From: Actinomycetota bacterium
Lineage (GTDB): Bacteria; Actinomycetota; Actinomycetes; Streptosporangiales; Streptosporangiaceae
Assembly (NCBI GenBank): GCA_003161205.1
Contig: PMOU01000619.1
Location: 5,678-14,799 of the forward strand
Direction: 5' to 3'
DNA length: 9,122 nucleotides
Each line of letters opens with the position of its first letter. The stretch's first letter is position 1. The position numbers and the translations under genes are program-made. Below the pieces are notes generated by a model. That model saw only the letters and a list, made by a program, of their open reading frames with translations. It was not told the DNA's origin and did not search any database. Of this stretch, positions 1-6,629 are shown piece by piece.

Positions 1-2640
1 GTTGTCGTAGATGGCGCACAGCGCCTGCAGCGTGGTGCGGATGTCGTTGAACGCCATCTCCTGGGCGTGCAGGGAGCGGCCCGAGGTCTGCACGTGGTAC
101 TTGAGCTTCTGCGACCGCTCGTTCGCGCCGTAGCGGTCTCGCAGGGCGACCGCCCAGATCCGGCGGGCGACCCGGCCGATCACGGTGTACTCCGGGTCCA
201 TGCCGTTGGAGAAGAAGAACGACAGGTTCGGGGCGAAGTCGTCGATGGCCATGCCCCGGGCCAGGTAGGCCTCCACGTAGGTGAACCCGTTGGCCAGGGT
301 GAAGGCGAGCTGGCTGATCGGGTTCGCGCCGGCCTCGGCGATGTGGTAGCCGGAGATCGACACCGAGTAGAAGTTGCGGACCTGGTTGGCGATGAACCAC
401 TCGGCGATGTCAGCCATCATCCGCAAGCTGAACTCGGTGGAGAAGATGCAGGTGTTCTGGCCCTGGTCCTCCTTGAGGATGTCGGCCTGCACGGTGCCCC
501 GGACGGTGGCCAGCACCCGGGCCCGGATCCCGGCCGCCTCCTCGGGCGCCGGCGGGCGGCCGTGCGCGGCGGCGAAGACGTCGACCTGCTGGTCGATGGC
601 GGTGTTGAGGAAATAGGCCAGGATGGCCGGCGCGGGCCCGTTGATCGTCATCGACACCGACGTGTTCGGCGCGATCAGGTCGAACCCGTCGTAGAGGGCC
701 TTCATGTCCTCCAGCGTGGCGATGGACACCCCGGAGGTGCCGACCTTGCCGTACACGTCCGGGCTCTCCCCCGGGTCACGGCCGTACAGCGTCACCGAGT
801 CGAACGCGGTGGACAGCCGGGTGGCCGGGTTCCCGGCCGACAGCAGCTTGAACCGGCGGTTGGTGCGGAACGGGTCACCCTCACCGGCGAACATCCGGGC
901 CGGGTCCTCGCCCTCCCGCTTGAACGGGAACACCCCGGCGGTGAACGGGAAGAACCCCGGCAGGTTCTCCTCGCGCAGGAACCGCAGCAGGTCCCCGTGG
1001 TCGGCGTACCGCGGCAGCGCCACCCGCGGGATCATGCTCCCGGACAGCGATTCCCGCCGCAGCTCGGTGCGCAGCTCCCGGTCCCTGATCCGCACCACCT
1101 GCTCGGGCCCGGAGTAGGCGTCCACGACCGCGGGCCAGCCGGCCACCAGCGCCGCGCTTGGCGCCCCGACGTCGCGTTCAGCTTGCTCGAGGAGGGATGC
1201 CACGGCCCGTTCGGCATTATCTCCGGCAAGCTCAGCCCGGACGGCGGCGAGCCGTTGCACCCGGCGCACCGCCTGCGCCTGCCGGGCCGTGTCCGCGTGG
1301 TACCCGCGGATCGTCCCGGCGATCTCGGCCAGGTAGCCGGTGCGGGCCGGCGGGATGACCGAGATCGCGTCGGTGGAGGTCCGCCCGCTGGCCGCGGGCA
1401 GAACGCCGGGCGCCAGGGTGAGCCCGCGGGCGGCCAGCAGCCCGGCCAGGTGCTGGTACAGGGCGGTGACGCCGTTGTCGTTGAAGGTCGCCGCGCTGGT
1501 CCCGAACACCGGCATGTCCTGCGGCCGGGCCCCGAACGCCGACCGGTTGCGGATCAGCTGGCGGGACACGTCGCGCAGCGCGTCGGCGGCGCCGCGCCGC
1601 TCGAACTTGTTGATCGCCACCGCGTCGGCGAAGTCCAGCATGTCGATCTTTTCCAGCTGGGACGCGGCGCCGAACTCCGGGGTCATCACATACAGCGACA
1701 CGTCGGCCAGCGGAACGACCGCGGCGTCGCCCTGCCCGATGCCCGGCGTCTCCAGGATCACCAGGTCATAGCCGGCCGCCTGGCAGGCGCCGATGATGGC
1801 CTCGATGCTTTCCGGCAGCTCGCGCGCCCCCCGGGTGGCCAGCGACCGGAAGAACACGTGGTCGCCGTACAGCGCGTTCATCCGGATCCGGTCCCCCAGC
1901 AGGGCCCCGCCGCCGCGCCGCCGGGTCGGGTCGACGGCCAGCACGGCGACCCGCAGCTTGTCCTGCTGGTCGGTGCGCAGCCGCCGGACCAGCTCATCGG
2001 TCAGCGAGGACTTGCCTGACCCGCCCGTCCCGGTGATGCCGAGTACGGGCACCGTCCGGGAGGCCGCGGCGGCGGCCAGCGCGGCCCGGTCCGCCTCCGG
2101 CAGGTGGCCGCCCTGCAGGCAGGTGATCGTCCGGGCCAGCGCGCGCCGGTCCCCGGCCAGCACCGCCTCCAGCGGGGCGGGCTCGGCGGCCAGATCGGTG
2201 TCACACTCGGCGATCAGCTCGTTGATCATCCCGGGCAGGCCGAGCCGCTGGCCGTCCTCGGGCGAGAAGATGCGTACCCCGGCGGCGGCCAGCCGGGCGA
2301 TCTCGTCGGGGACGATGACGCCGCCGCCCCCGCCGAACAGCCGCACGTGCCCGGCCCCGGACTCCCGCAGCCGTTGGGACAGGTACTCGAAGTACTCGAC
2401 GTGGCCGCCCTGGTAGGAGCTGATCGCCACGCCCTGGGCGTCCTCGTCCAGGACCGCGTCGACCACCTCACGGACCGACCGGTCGTGGCCGAGGTGGATC
2501 ACCTCCGCGCCCTGGGCCTGCAGGATCCGCCGCATGATGTTGATGGCGGCGTCGTGGCCGTCGAACAGGGCGGCCGCGGTGACGAACCGCACCGGGTGCA
2601 CCGGCACGTGGAGGTCGCCCGAGGCCGCGGAACCGGACAT
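1..2640 (-). CDS. icmF: Fused isobutyryl-CoA mutase IcmF (partial, C-terminus beyond left edge)
   Basis: Adenosylcobalamin enzyme that interconverts isobutyryl-CoA and n-butyryl-CoA, with its G-protein chaperone built in. The frame is open for 880 codons from ATG at 2640; the family is about 1080-1095 aa, so roughly 200 residues are missing. Order seen: B12-binding domain (about residues 15-150, DGHDAA motif with probable cobalt-ligand H29, and a GGGGG loop); MeaB/ArgK-like GTPase (Walker A GTGGSGKS 204-211, ETPGIGQ 297-303, NKFE 344-347); mutase barrel from about 560. F584 (ARMFAG) and Q728 (EDQGQN) sit where methylmalonyl-CoA mutase has Tyr89 and Arg207, and Phe/Gln is the isobutyryl-CoA mutase pair, so a methylmalonyl mutase is unlikely. 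The start is supported by GGGAGGT five bases upstream. It is divergent from the MarR gene and probably under the palindromic operator between them. Oddity: the G4 motif ends in Glu rather than the usual Asp. Confidence 0.95.
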   Translation of the reverse strand, partial: MSGSAASGDLHVPVHPVRFVTAAALFDGHDAAINIMRRILQAQGAEVIHLGHDRSVREVVDAVLDEDAQGVAISSYQGGHVEYFEYLSQRLRESGAGHVRLFGGGGGVIVPDEIARLAAAGVRIFSPEDGQRLGLPGMINELIAECDTDLAAEPAPLEAVLAGDRRALARTITCLQGGHLPEADRAALAAAAASRTVPVLGITGTGGSGKSSLTDELVRRLRTDQQDKLRVAVLAVDPTRRRGGGALLGDRIRMNALYGDHVFFRSLATRGARELPESIEAIIGACQAAGYDLVILETPGIGQGDAAVVPLADVSLYVMTPEFGAASQLEKIDMLDFADAVAINKFERRGAADALRDVSRQLIRNRSAFGARPQDMPVFGTSAATFNDNGVTALYQHLAGLLAARGLTLAPGVLPAASGRTSTDAISVIPPARTGYLAEIAGTIRGYHADTARQAQAVRRVQRLAAVRAELAGDNAERAVASLLEQAERDVGAPSAALVAGWPAVVDAYSGPEQVVRIRDRELRTELRRESLSGSMIPRVALPRYADHGDLLRFLREENLPGFFPFTAGVFPFKREGEDPARMFAGEGDPFRTNRRFKLLSAGNPATRLSTAFDSVTLYGRDPGESPDVYGKVGTSGVSIATLEDMKALYDGFDLIAPNTSVSMTINGPAPAILAYFLNTAIDQQVDVFAAAHGRPPAPEEAAGIRARVLATVRGTVQADILKEDQGQNTCIFSTEFSLRMMADIAEWFIANQVRNFYSVSISGYHIAEAGANPISQLAFTLANGFTYVEAYLARGMAIDDFAPNLSFFFSNGMDPEYTVIGRVARRIWAVALRDRYGANERSQKLKYHVQTSGRSLHAQEMAFNDIRTTLQALCAIYDN

Positions 2641-2645
2641 AACAG

Positions 2646-2652
2646 ACCTCCC
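2646..2652 (-). promoter_or_regulatory. Ribosome binding site of icmF
   Basis: On the minus strand this reads GGGAGGT, with five bases before the ATG at 2640. It is the strongest Shine-Dalgarno in the window and fixes the icmF start. Confidence 0.8.
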
Positions 2653-2689
2653 GTACCGGCGAGCCCGACGAGGCAAGGCACAGCCCAAG

Positions 2690-2718
2690 AACTTAGACGA
2701 CCAATATTTGGAAGTTAA
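2690..2718 (-). promoter_or_regulatory. Candidate promoter for icmF
   Basis: On the minus strand TTAACT (2718-2713) and TAAGTT (2695-2690) are 17 bp apart. This places an icmF transcription start near 2683, about 43 nt before the ATG and upstream of the ribosome binding site. It overlaps the opposing marR promoter almost completely. Confidence 0.4.
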
Positions 2719-2721
2719 AGT
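2691..2721. promoter_or_regulatory. 31-bp imperfect palindrome, candidate MarR operator
   Basis: The half-site pattern is ACTTnnACnnCCAA on each strand, centred on base 2706, with 10 of 15 positions pairing (2691-2694 with 2718-2721, 2697-2698 with 2714-2715, 2701-2704 with 2708-2711). The element lies in an AT-rich island within a very GC-rich gap between the divergent icmF and marR genes. MarR proteins bind palindromes as dimers and commonly repress their own gene and the divergent neighbour. Assigning this site to the adjacent MarR is inference. Confidence 0.55.
2693..2721 (+). promoter_or_regulatory. Candidate promoter for the marR gene
   Basis: TTAGAC (2693-2698) and TAAAGT (2716-2721) are separated by exactly 17 bp and resemble -35 and -10 elements of the housekeeping sigma factor. 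The whole promoter lies inside the palindrome, so a bound dimer would block it. The predicted leader to the GTG at 2854 would be about 125 nt. Confidence 0.4.
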
Positions 2722-2853
2722 AATTTGCGGGTCATGTCAAGGAGAAACTGGAGGGGAGCTCCGCAAACGCGCGCTCGCCGGCCGTGGCGGGCGCCGCGAC
2801 GGGCCGGAATGCCCAGCTCGCAGTCGCACGCCGGTGTCACGTACGGTAGGTGG

Positions 2854-3576
2854 GTGCCCGACCCAGACCCGTTCGACCCCATTGCCGAAGCCCACCGCCA
2901 GTGGAGCGTCCGGTGGCCCGAGCACGCTGACCACATGGCGGCCGTGACCTCCGTCATGCGAGTGCAGCAGCTGCTGCTGGCCCGGATCGAGGCCATCCTC
3001 GCCCCGCACGGCCTGACCTTCGCCGCCTACGAGGCGCTTCGCCTGCTCGCCTTCACCCGGAGCGGGTCGATGCCGATGGGCAAGATGGGCGTGCGCCTGA
3101 TGGTCCACCCGGCCTCGGTCACCAACGCCATCCGCCGGCTGGAACAGCGCGGGCTGGTCGAACGGCATACCCCGGCGCAGGACCGGCGGGTCGTCCTGGC
3201 CACGATCACCGATGGCGGCCGCGCCGTGGCGCGCGACGCCACCGCCGCCCTGAACCAGGCCGGCTTCGGCATCGCGGTCCTGTCCCCCGGCGAGACGGCC
3301 GAGCTCGCCTCCGTGCTGCGCCATGTCCGCATCGCGGTGGGCGACGTCGCGGACTCAGCCGGGCGCCGTAGCGCCGCACCGGCCGCCAGCTCGTTATACC
3401 GAGGCCGAACGGTCCGTGGTTCCTGCCGCCCGCCGGCTGAAACAGATGGGCAGGGCCTTGAACGAGTAGAACAGCAGCCCGTGGTTGCGCTCGACCGGCC
3501 GATCGGAGTCGAGCGCAAGGTCGTCGAGCCGGGTCAGCAGGCGCTCGAACGCGGTCACCAGTTCCTGCCGGGCTAG
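2854..3576 (+). CDS. MarR-family transcriptional regulator with C-terminal extension overlapping the P450 gene
   Basis: Winged-helix regulator that would bind DNA as a dimer. From GTG 2854 it is 240 aa. Residues about 22-55 are the N-terminal dimerisation helix, 56-120 the winged helix (recognition helix near 86-99, HPASVTNAIRRLEQRG; wing with DRRVVLATIT at 110-119), and 145-168 the C-terminal dimerisation helix. GTG 2854 was chosen because it follows GGTAGG and gives an N-terminus of family length. Earlier in-frame starts (TTG 2725, ATG 2734, ATG 2809) would add an Arg-rich leader of low-complexity character. The MarR fold ends near residue 170, yet the frame stays open to 240. The last 60 residues are antisense to the P450 C-terminus and look like non-homologous filler, so either the extension is real or a frameshift has removed the natural stop (TAG at 3369 in another frame). 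The ligand is unknown; likely targets are itself and icmF. Confidence 0.85.
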   Translation: MPDPDPFDPIAEAHRQWSVRWPEHADHMAAVTSVMRVQQLLLARIEAILAPHGLTFAAYEALRLLAFTRSGSMPMGKMGVRLMVHPASVTNAIRRLEQRGLVERHTPAQDRRVVLATITDGGRAVARDATAALNQAGFGIAVLSPGETAELASVLRHVRIAVGDVADSAGRRSAAPAASSLYRGRTVRGSCRPPAETDGQGLERVEQQPVVALDRPIGVERKVVEPGQQALERGHQFLPG

Positions 3577-4710
3577 CGGCGCGCCCACGCAGGCGTGCGG
3601 GCCCTGCCCGAACGACAGGTGCCGCATGACGTGCTCGCGGGAGACGTCGAAGTCTTCGGGCGCGGCGAACGCCTCGTTATCGCGGTTGGCGGCGCCGTAG
3701 CGGACGTGCAGGATGGACCCGGCCGGGATCGGCACGCCGTGGAACTCGACGTCCCTGGTGGCCTTGCGGAACAGGCCCTGGACCGGGGCCAGCATGCGCA
3801 GCGACTCCTCAGCGAAGGTCTTGATCAGGCCCGGGTCGGCGCGGATCCGCCGCATCTGCTCCGGGTTCTCGATGAGCAGCCACATGGCGGAGGTGATCGC
3901 GTCGGCGGTCGTGATGTAGCCGCCGGTGATCAGCTGCTGCAGCAAGTTCTGCAGCTCGGGCATGGACAGCGGCCGCTCTTCCTCCTCCGATGCCGCGACC
4001 AGGGCCGAGATCAGGTCCCCGGTCGGGCGGGTCCGGCGGGACTGGAAGACGTCGGCGAGGTAGTGCTGCGCCTCGGCCTCGATATCGGCGTATCCGATCG
4101 CCGCGTCTTCGTCGGTGAGCAGGCCCTGAGCGGGCGCCAGCATGGCGTCGGCCCAGCGCCGGAACGTGCCGATCTCGCTCGCGGGCAGGCCCAGCTGCTC
4201 GCTGATGACGATACCCGGCAGCGGGAAGGCGAACTCGGACACGAACTCGCACCGGCCGCGGCCGGCGAAAGACTCGATGAGCTGGTCGCAGATGCGCTCC
4301 ACGTCGGGGATCATCTGCCGGACCCGGCCGGGCGAGAACACCTTGTTGAGCAGCCGGCGGTACCGCGTGTGCTCAGGCGGGTCTGACTGGTGCAGGGTCG
4401 GGACATGCGGCCAGCCCTTCTCCGCCAGGCGCTCATGGAACAGCGCGCCGAGCCTGCGGGCCCGGCCACCAGATAGTTCCTCCAGGTCGAGCGTGTTGGA
4501 GAAGGTCTGCGGGTCGCGCAGGATCGTGCGCAGGTCCTCGTATCTGGTCAGCACGTAGAAGCCGGTGCTGGGCATCCGGAGCACCGGCTGATCTGCGCGC
4601 AGCTGCTGGTAATACGCGAACGGGTCACCCTGGACGGCTGGATCGAGGAGGAGTTCGGCGTCGGCGTCCGGAGCGCGCCGGGCCGCGCCGTCGTGGGCTG
4701 CTTCGTTCAC
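3394..4710 (-). CDS. Cytochrome P450 (soluble, bacterial type)
   Basis: Haem-thiolate monooxygenase of 438 aa from GTG 4710, cytosolic, without a signal or membrane anchor; it would need a separate ferredoxin and reductase, not seen here. Motifs: C-helix HTRYRRLL near 118, I-helix segment GGYITT (263-268), ExxR as E302-S-L-R305, and haem loop FGQGPHACVG with ligand C374. The I-helix motif normally reads (A/G)GxxT with an acid just before the Thr (GxDT or GxET); here that acid is Ile266, which may alter proton delivery or chemistry. GTG 4710 is preferred because GGAG lies a few bases upstream. An upstream in-frame GTG at 4746 would add 12 residues including a TTA codon. It is divergent from phaC and overlaps antisense with the marR frame at its 3' end. 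The substrate is not predictable from sequence; a fatty acid or lipid is only a contextual guess. Confidence 0.93.
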   Translation of the reverse strand: MNEAAHDGAARRAPDADAELLLDPAVQGDPFAYYQQLRADQPVLRMPSTGFYVLTRYEDLRTILRDPQTFSNTLDLEELSGGRARRLGALFHERLAEKGWPHVPTLHQSDPPEHTRYRRLLNKVFSPGRVRQMIPDVERICDQLIESFAGRGRCEFVSEFAFPLPGIVISEQLGLPASEIGTFRRWADAMLAPAQGLLTDEDAAIGYADIEAEAQHYLADVFQSRRTRPTGDLISALVAASEEEERPLSMPELQNLLQQLITGGYITTADAITSAMWLLIENPEQMRRIRADPGLIKTFAEESLRMLAPVQGLFRKATRDVEFHGVPIPAGSILHVRYGAANRDNEAFAAPEDFDVSREHVMRHLSFGQGPHACVGAPLARQELVTAFERLLTRLDDLALDSDRPVERNHGLLFYSFKALPICFSRRAAGTTDRSASV

Positions 4711-4753
4711 CGCTCCATCATCCAACTCATTGATCCGAGGTAACACCCCTGAG

Positions 4754-4815
4754 GCGAAGAGTTACTGGAGTCGGTGTCAGCAACGAAACCTCGGCCGCGA
4801 AGGGTTACTGGAGTC
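4754..4815. repeat. Pair of 19-bp direct repeats, candidate operator array between P450 and phaC
   Basis: The two copies (4754-4772 and 4797-4815) read GCGAAGRGTTACTGGAGTC, identical at 18 of 19 bases and spaced 43 bp start to start, close to four helical turns. A third partial copy GGAGTTAC is at 4824-4831, and an inverted GGTAAC is at 4739-4744, so four GTTAC cores lie within 95 bp. The first core also forms an imperfect inverted repeat, GTTACTG at 4761-4767 with CAGCAAC at 4778-4784 (6 of 7 paired). This looks like a multi-site regulator target controlling both divergent genes. Confidence 0.55.
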
Positions 4816-4828
4816 AACGTCTGGGAGT

Positions 4829-4834
4829 TACACT
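4829..4834 (+). promoter_or_regulatory. Possible -10 element for phaC
   Basis: TACACT fits the TAnnnT pattern of actinobacterial -10 elements and overlaps the third GTTAC core. No convincing -35 is visible 16-18 bp upstream, where the second direct repeat lies, so expression may depend on an activator bound there. This is weak evidence. Confidence 0.25.
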
Positions 4835-4883
4835 CACCGTTGGCGACCGCATCGCCGCGGCCGTCCGCGCGTAGGAGATGCCC

Positions 4884-4940
4884 GTGGACCGATGCCAGAA
4901 ATCCCCGCCGAGGCCCGATCGCCGCGGAGCGCCGGCATGA
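4884..4940 (+). CDS. Possible 18-codon leader ORF translationally coupled to phaC
   Basis: GTG at 4884 has GGAG (4873-4876) seven bases upstream. It opens an 18-codon frame ending in TGA at 4938-4940, and that stop overlaps the phaC start in the arrangement ATGA (4937-4940). Such overlaps usually mean translational coupling. The peptide begins VDRCQKSPP and is Arg/Pro-rich, with no known motif. It may be chance in GC-rich DNA; the good ribosome site with exact stop-start overlap is the only support. Confidence 0.25.
   Translation: MDRCQKSPPRPDRRGAPA
4926..4929 (+). promoter_or_regulatory. Ribosome binding site choosing the phaC start
   Basis: GGAG here is seven bases before ATG 4937. The alternative upstream ATG at 4892 has its nearest GGAG 15 bases away, which is too far, so 4937 is preferred. 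Confidence 0.6.
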
Positions 4941-6622
4941 CCGCGGGAGGTCCGCCCGGCAACGAGGACGAGGCACTCGGCATCATCGAGGCCGGTGAGG
5001 CCATCGGTATTCCCACCGTGACCCTGCTGCTCCAGGGCGCGGCCATGACGCTGGCCCAGCCGCGCGGCGTCGCGCGGGAGACGCGCCGGCTGGCCGCGGA
5101 CACGATCCGCATCCTGGCCGGGAAGTCCGACCGCGCGCCGGGCAAGGGCGACCGCCGCTTCGCCGATCCCGCGTGGGCGCAGAACCCGGCGTTCCGCCGT
5201 CTGTGCCAGGAGTACCTGAGCCTGTGCGAATCGGTCGGCCACCTCGTCGACGATCTGGACGCCAGCCACCGCAGCTGGCAGGACGCCGAGCGGGCCCGGT
5301 TCGTGGCGAACATCGTGACCAGTGCGGCCGCGCCCACGAACTTCCTGCCGAGCAACCCCGCGGCCCTCAAGCGGGCCTTCGACACGGGCGGCTTGAGCGT
5401 GGCCCGCGGCGCCCGTCACTGGTGGCGTGACCTGCGCCAGAACGGGGGCATGCCGGCCCAGACCGATCGCGGCGCGTTCGAGGTCGGGACCGACCTGGCC
5501 GTCACACCCGGCGCGGTCGTCGATCGGGACGAGCTCGCCGAGGTCATCCAGTACACGCCGGCTACGGCCACGGTGCGCCGCCAGCCGGTGCTCATCATCC
5601 CGCCGCCGATCGGTCGCTACTATTTCCTCGACCTGCGCGCGGGCCGGAGTTTCGTGGAGTACGCGGTGAGCCGCGGTCTGCAGATCTTCATGCTCAGCTG
5701 GCGCAACCCGGGCCCGGAGCTGGGCGGCCTCGGCATGGAGGCGTACGCCGCCCGGATCCGGTCGGCGCTGGACGTGGTCAGCGAGATCTGCGACACCCCG
5801 GACCTGAGCACGATCGGCTTCTGCGCCGGCGGGATCTTGCTGTCCACCGTGCTCAACCACCTGGCCGCCACCGAGGCCGGCCGGGTCCGCGCGGCCTCGT
5901 TCGCGGTGACCCTGCTCGACTTCGACTCCCGGGCCGCCCTGGGCGCCTTCTCGGCGCCGCGCCTGCTTGAGCTGGCCGCCAAGAGGTCACGTCGCGCCGG
6001 GGTCATCACCGGGCAGCAGCTGGGCAACGTGTTCTCCTGGATGCGCCCCGACGACCTGGTGTTCAACTACTGGGTCAGCAACTACCTGATGGGGGATCCG
6101 CCGCCGGTCTTCGACATCCTGGCCTGGAACGCCGACAGCACCAACCTGCCCGCGCACCTGCACGCCGAGTTCCTGGACATTTTCAAGAACAACACGCTGT
6201 GCCAGCCCGGCGCCGTCGAGGTCCTTGGCGCCGGGGTGGACCTGAGCCGGATCACCATTCCCACCTTCGTGACCGGCGCAATCACCGATCACCTGACGCC
6301 GTGGAAGGGCTGCTACCGGACGACCGAGCTGGTCGGCGGCCCGTCGACCTTCGTGCTGAGCAACGCGGGCCACATCGCCAGCCTGGTGAACCCGCCGGGC
6401 AACCCGAAGGCCAGCTACTACGTCGGCGGCGAGGCCGGCGCCGGGCCGGACACCTGGTTCACGTCGGCCGCCAAGCGGGCCGGGACGTGGTGGGAGGTCT
6501 GGGCGGACTGGACCCTCGAGCGCTCCGGAGACGAGGTGCCCGCGCCGGCCGAGCTGGGCAGCGGCGCCCATCCGGCGCTGGTGCCCGCGCCCGGCTGGTA
6601 CGTACGCGACCGGACGGCCTGA
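4937..6622 (+). CDS. phaC: Polyhydroxyalkanoate synthase, class II-like (medium-chain-length type)
   Basis: Polymerises (R)-3-hydroxyacyl-CoA into PHA at the granule surface, releasing CoA. From ATG 4937 it is 561 aa, the length of Pseudomonas class II PhaC (about 559). The N-terminal PHA-synthase domain shows FADPAWAQNP and APTNFLPSNPAALKR. The alpha/beta-hydrolase core has the modified lipase box GFCAGG with nucleophile C296, D451 (TDHLTPWK) and H479 (AGHIASLVNPPGNPK). These three numbers match the C296/D451/H479 triad reported for Pseudomonas PhaC1, which also supports the chosen start. Further class II-like stretches are NGGMPAQ...GAFEVG, WMRPDDLVFNYWV, PPVFDILAWN and the tail APGWYVRDR. 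No PhaE or PhaR partner is nearby, as expected for class I/II. It converges on phaZ with seven bases between stops and is divergent from the P450 across the repeat-bearing gap. Substrate chain length is inferred from resemblance only. Confidence 0.93.
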   Translation: MTAGGPPGNEDEALGIIEAGEAIGIPTVTLLLQGAAMTLAQPRGVARETRRLAADTIRILAGKSDRAPGKGDRRFADPAWAQNPAFRRLCQEYLSLCESVGHLVDDLDASHRSWQDAERARFVANIVTSAAAPTNFLPSNPAALKRAFDTGGLSVARGARHWWRDLRQNGGMPAQTDRGAFEVGTDLAVTPGAVVDRDELAEVIQYTPATATVRRQPVLIIPPPIGRYYFLDLRAGRSFVEYAVSRGLQIFMLSWRNPGPELGGLGMEAYAARIRSALDVVSEICDTPDLSTIGFCAGGILLSTVLNHLAATEAGRVRAASFAVTLLDFDSRAALGAFSAPRLLELAAKRSRRAGVITGQQLGNVFSWMRPDDLVFNYWVSNYLMGDPPPVFDILAWNADSTNLPAHLHAEFLDIFKNNTLCQPGAVEVLGAGVDLSRITIPTFVTGAITDHLTPWKGCYRTTELVGGPSTFVLSNAGHIASLVNPPGNPKASYYVGGEAGAGPDTWFTSAAKRAGTWWEVWADWTLERSGDEVPAPAELGSGAHPALVPAPGWYVRDRTA

Positions 6623-6629
6623 GTCCATC

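Noticed and set aside
67..2019. 650-codon open frame on the plus strand across icmF
   Set aside because: It mirrors the GC-rich codons of icmF in the opposite strand, has no recognisable domain, and the minus strand encodes a textbook IcmF.
1..2640. Methylmalonyl-CoA mutase
   Set aside because: Phe and Gln replace the Tyr89/Arg207 pair, and the B12-GTPase-mutase fusion order is that of IcmF.
2737..3324. 195-codon open frame on the minus strand opposite marR
   Set aside because: Shadow of the MarR gene, with no domain.
4741..4746. P450 starting at GTG 4746, giving a TTA (bldA-type) second codon
   Set aside because: GTG 4710 has a better ribosome site and gives a normal N-terminus; the TTA codon would be developmental control only if 4746 were the true start.
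4730..4936. N-terminal extension of phaC from upstream starts, including ATG 4892
   Set aside because: The extra residues are not PhaC-like, cover the repeat region, lack a suitably spaced ribosome site, and would break the class II triad numbering.
4814..5860. 348-codon open frame on the minus strand opposite phaC
   Set aside because: Composition is a shadow of the phaC codons; no motif, and phaC is certain on the plus strand.
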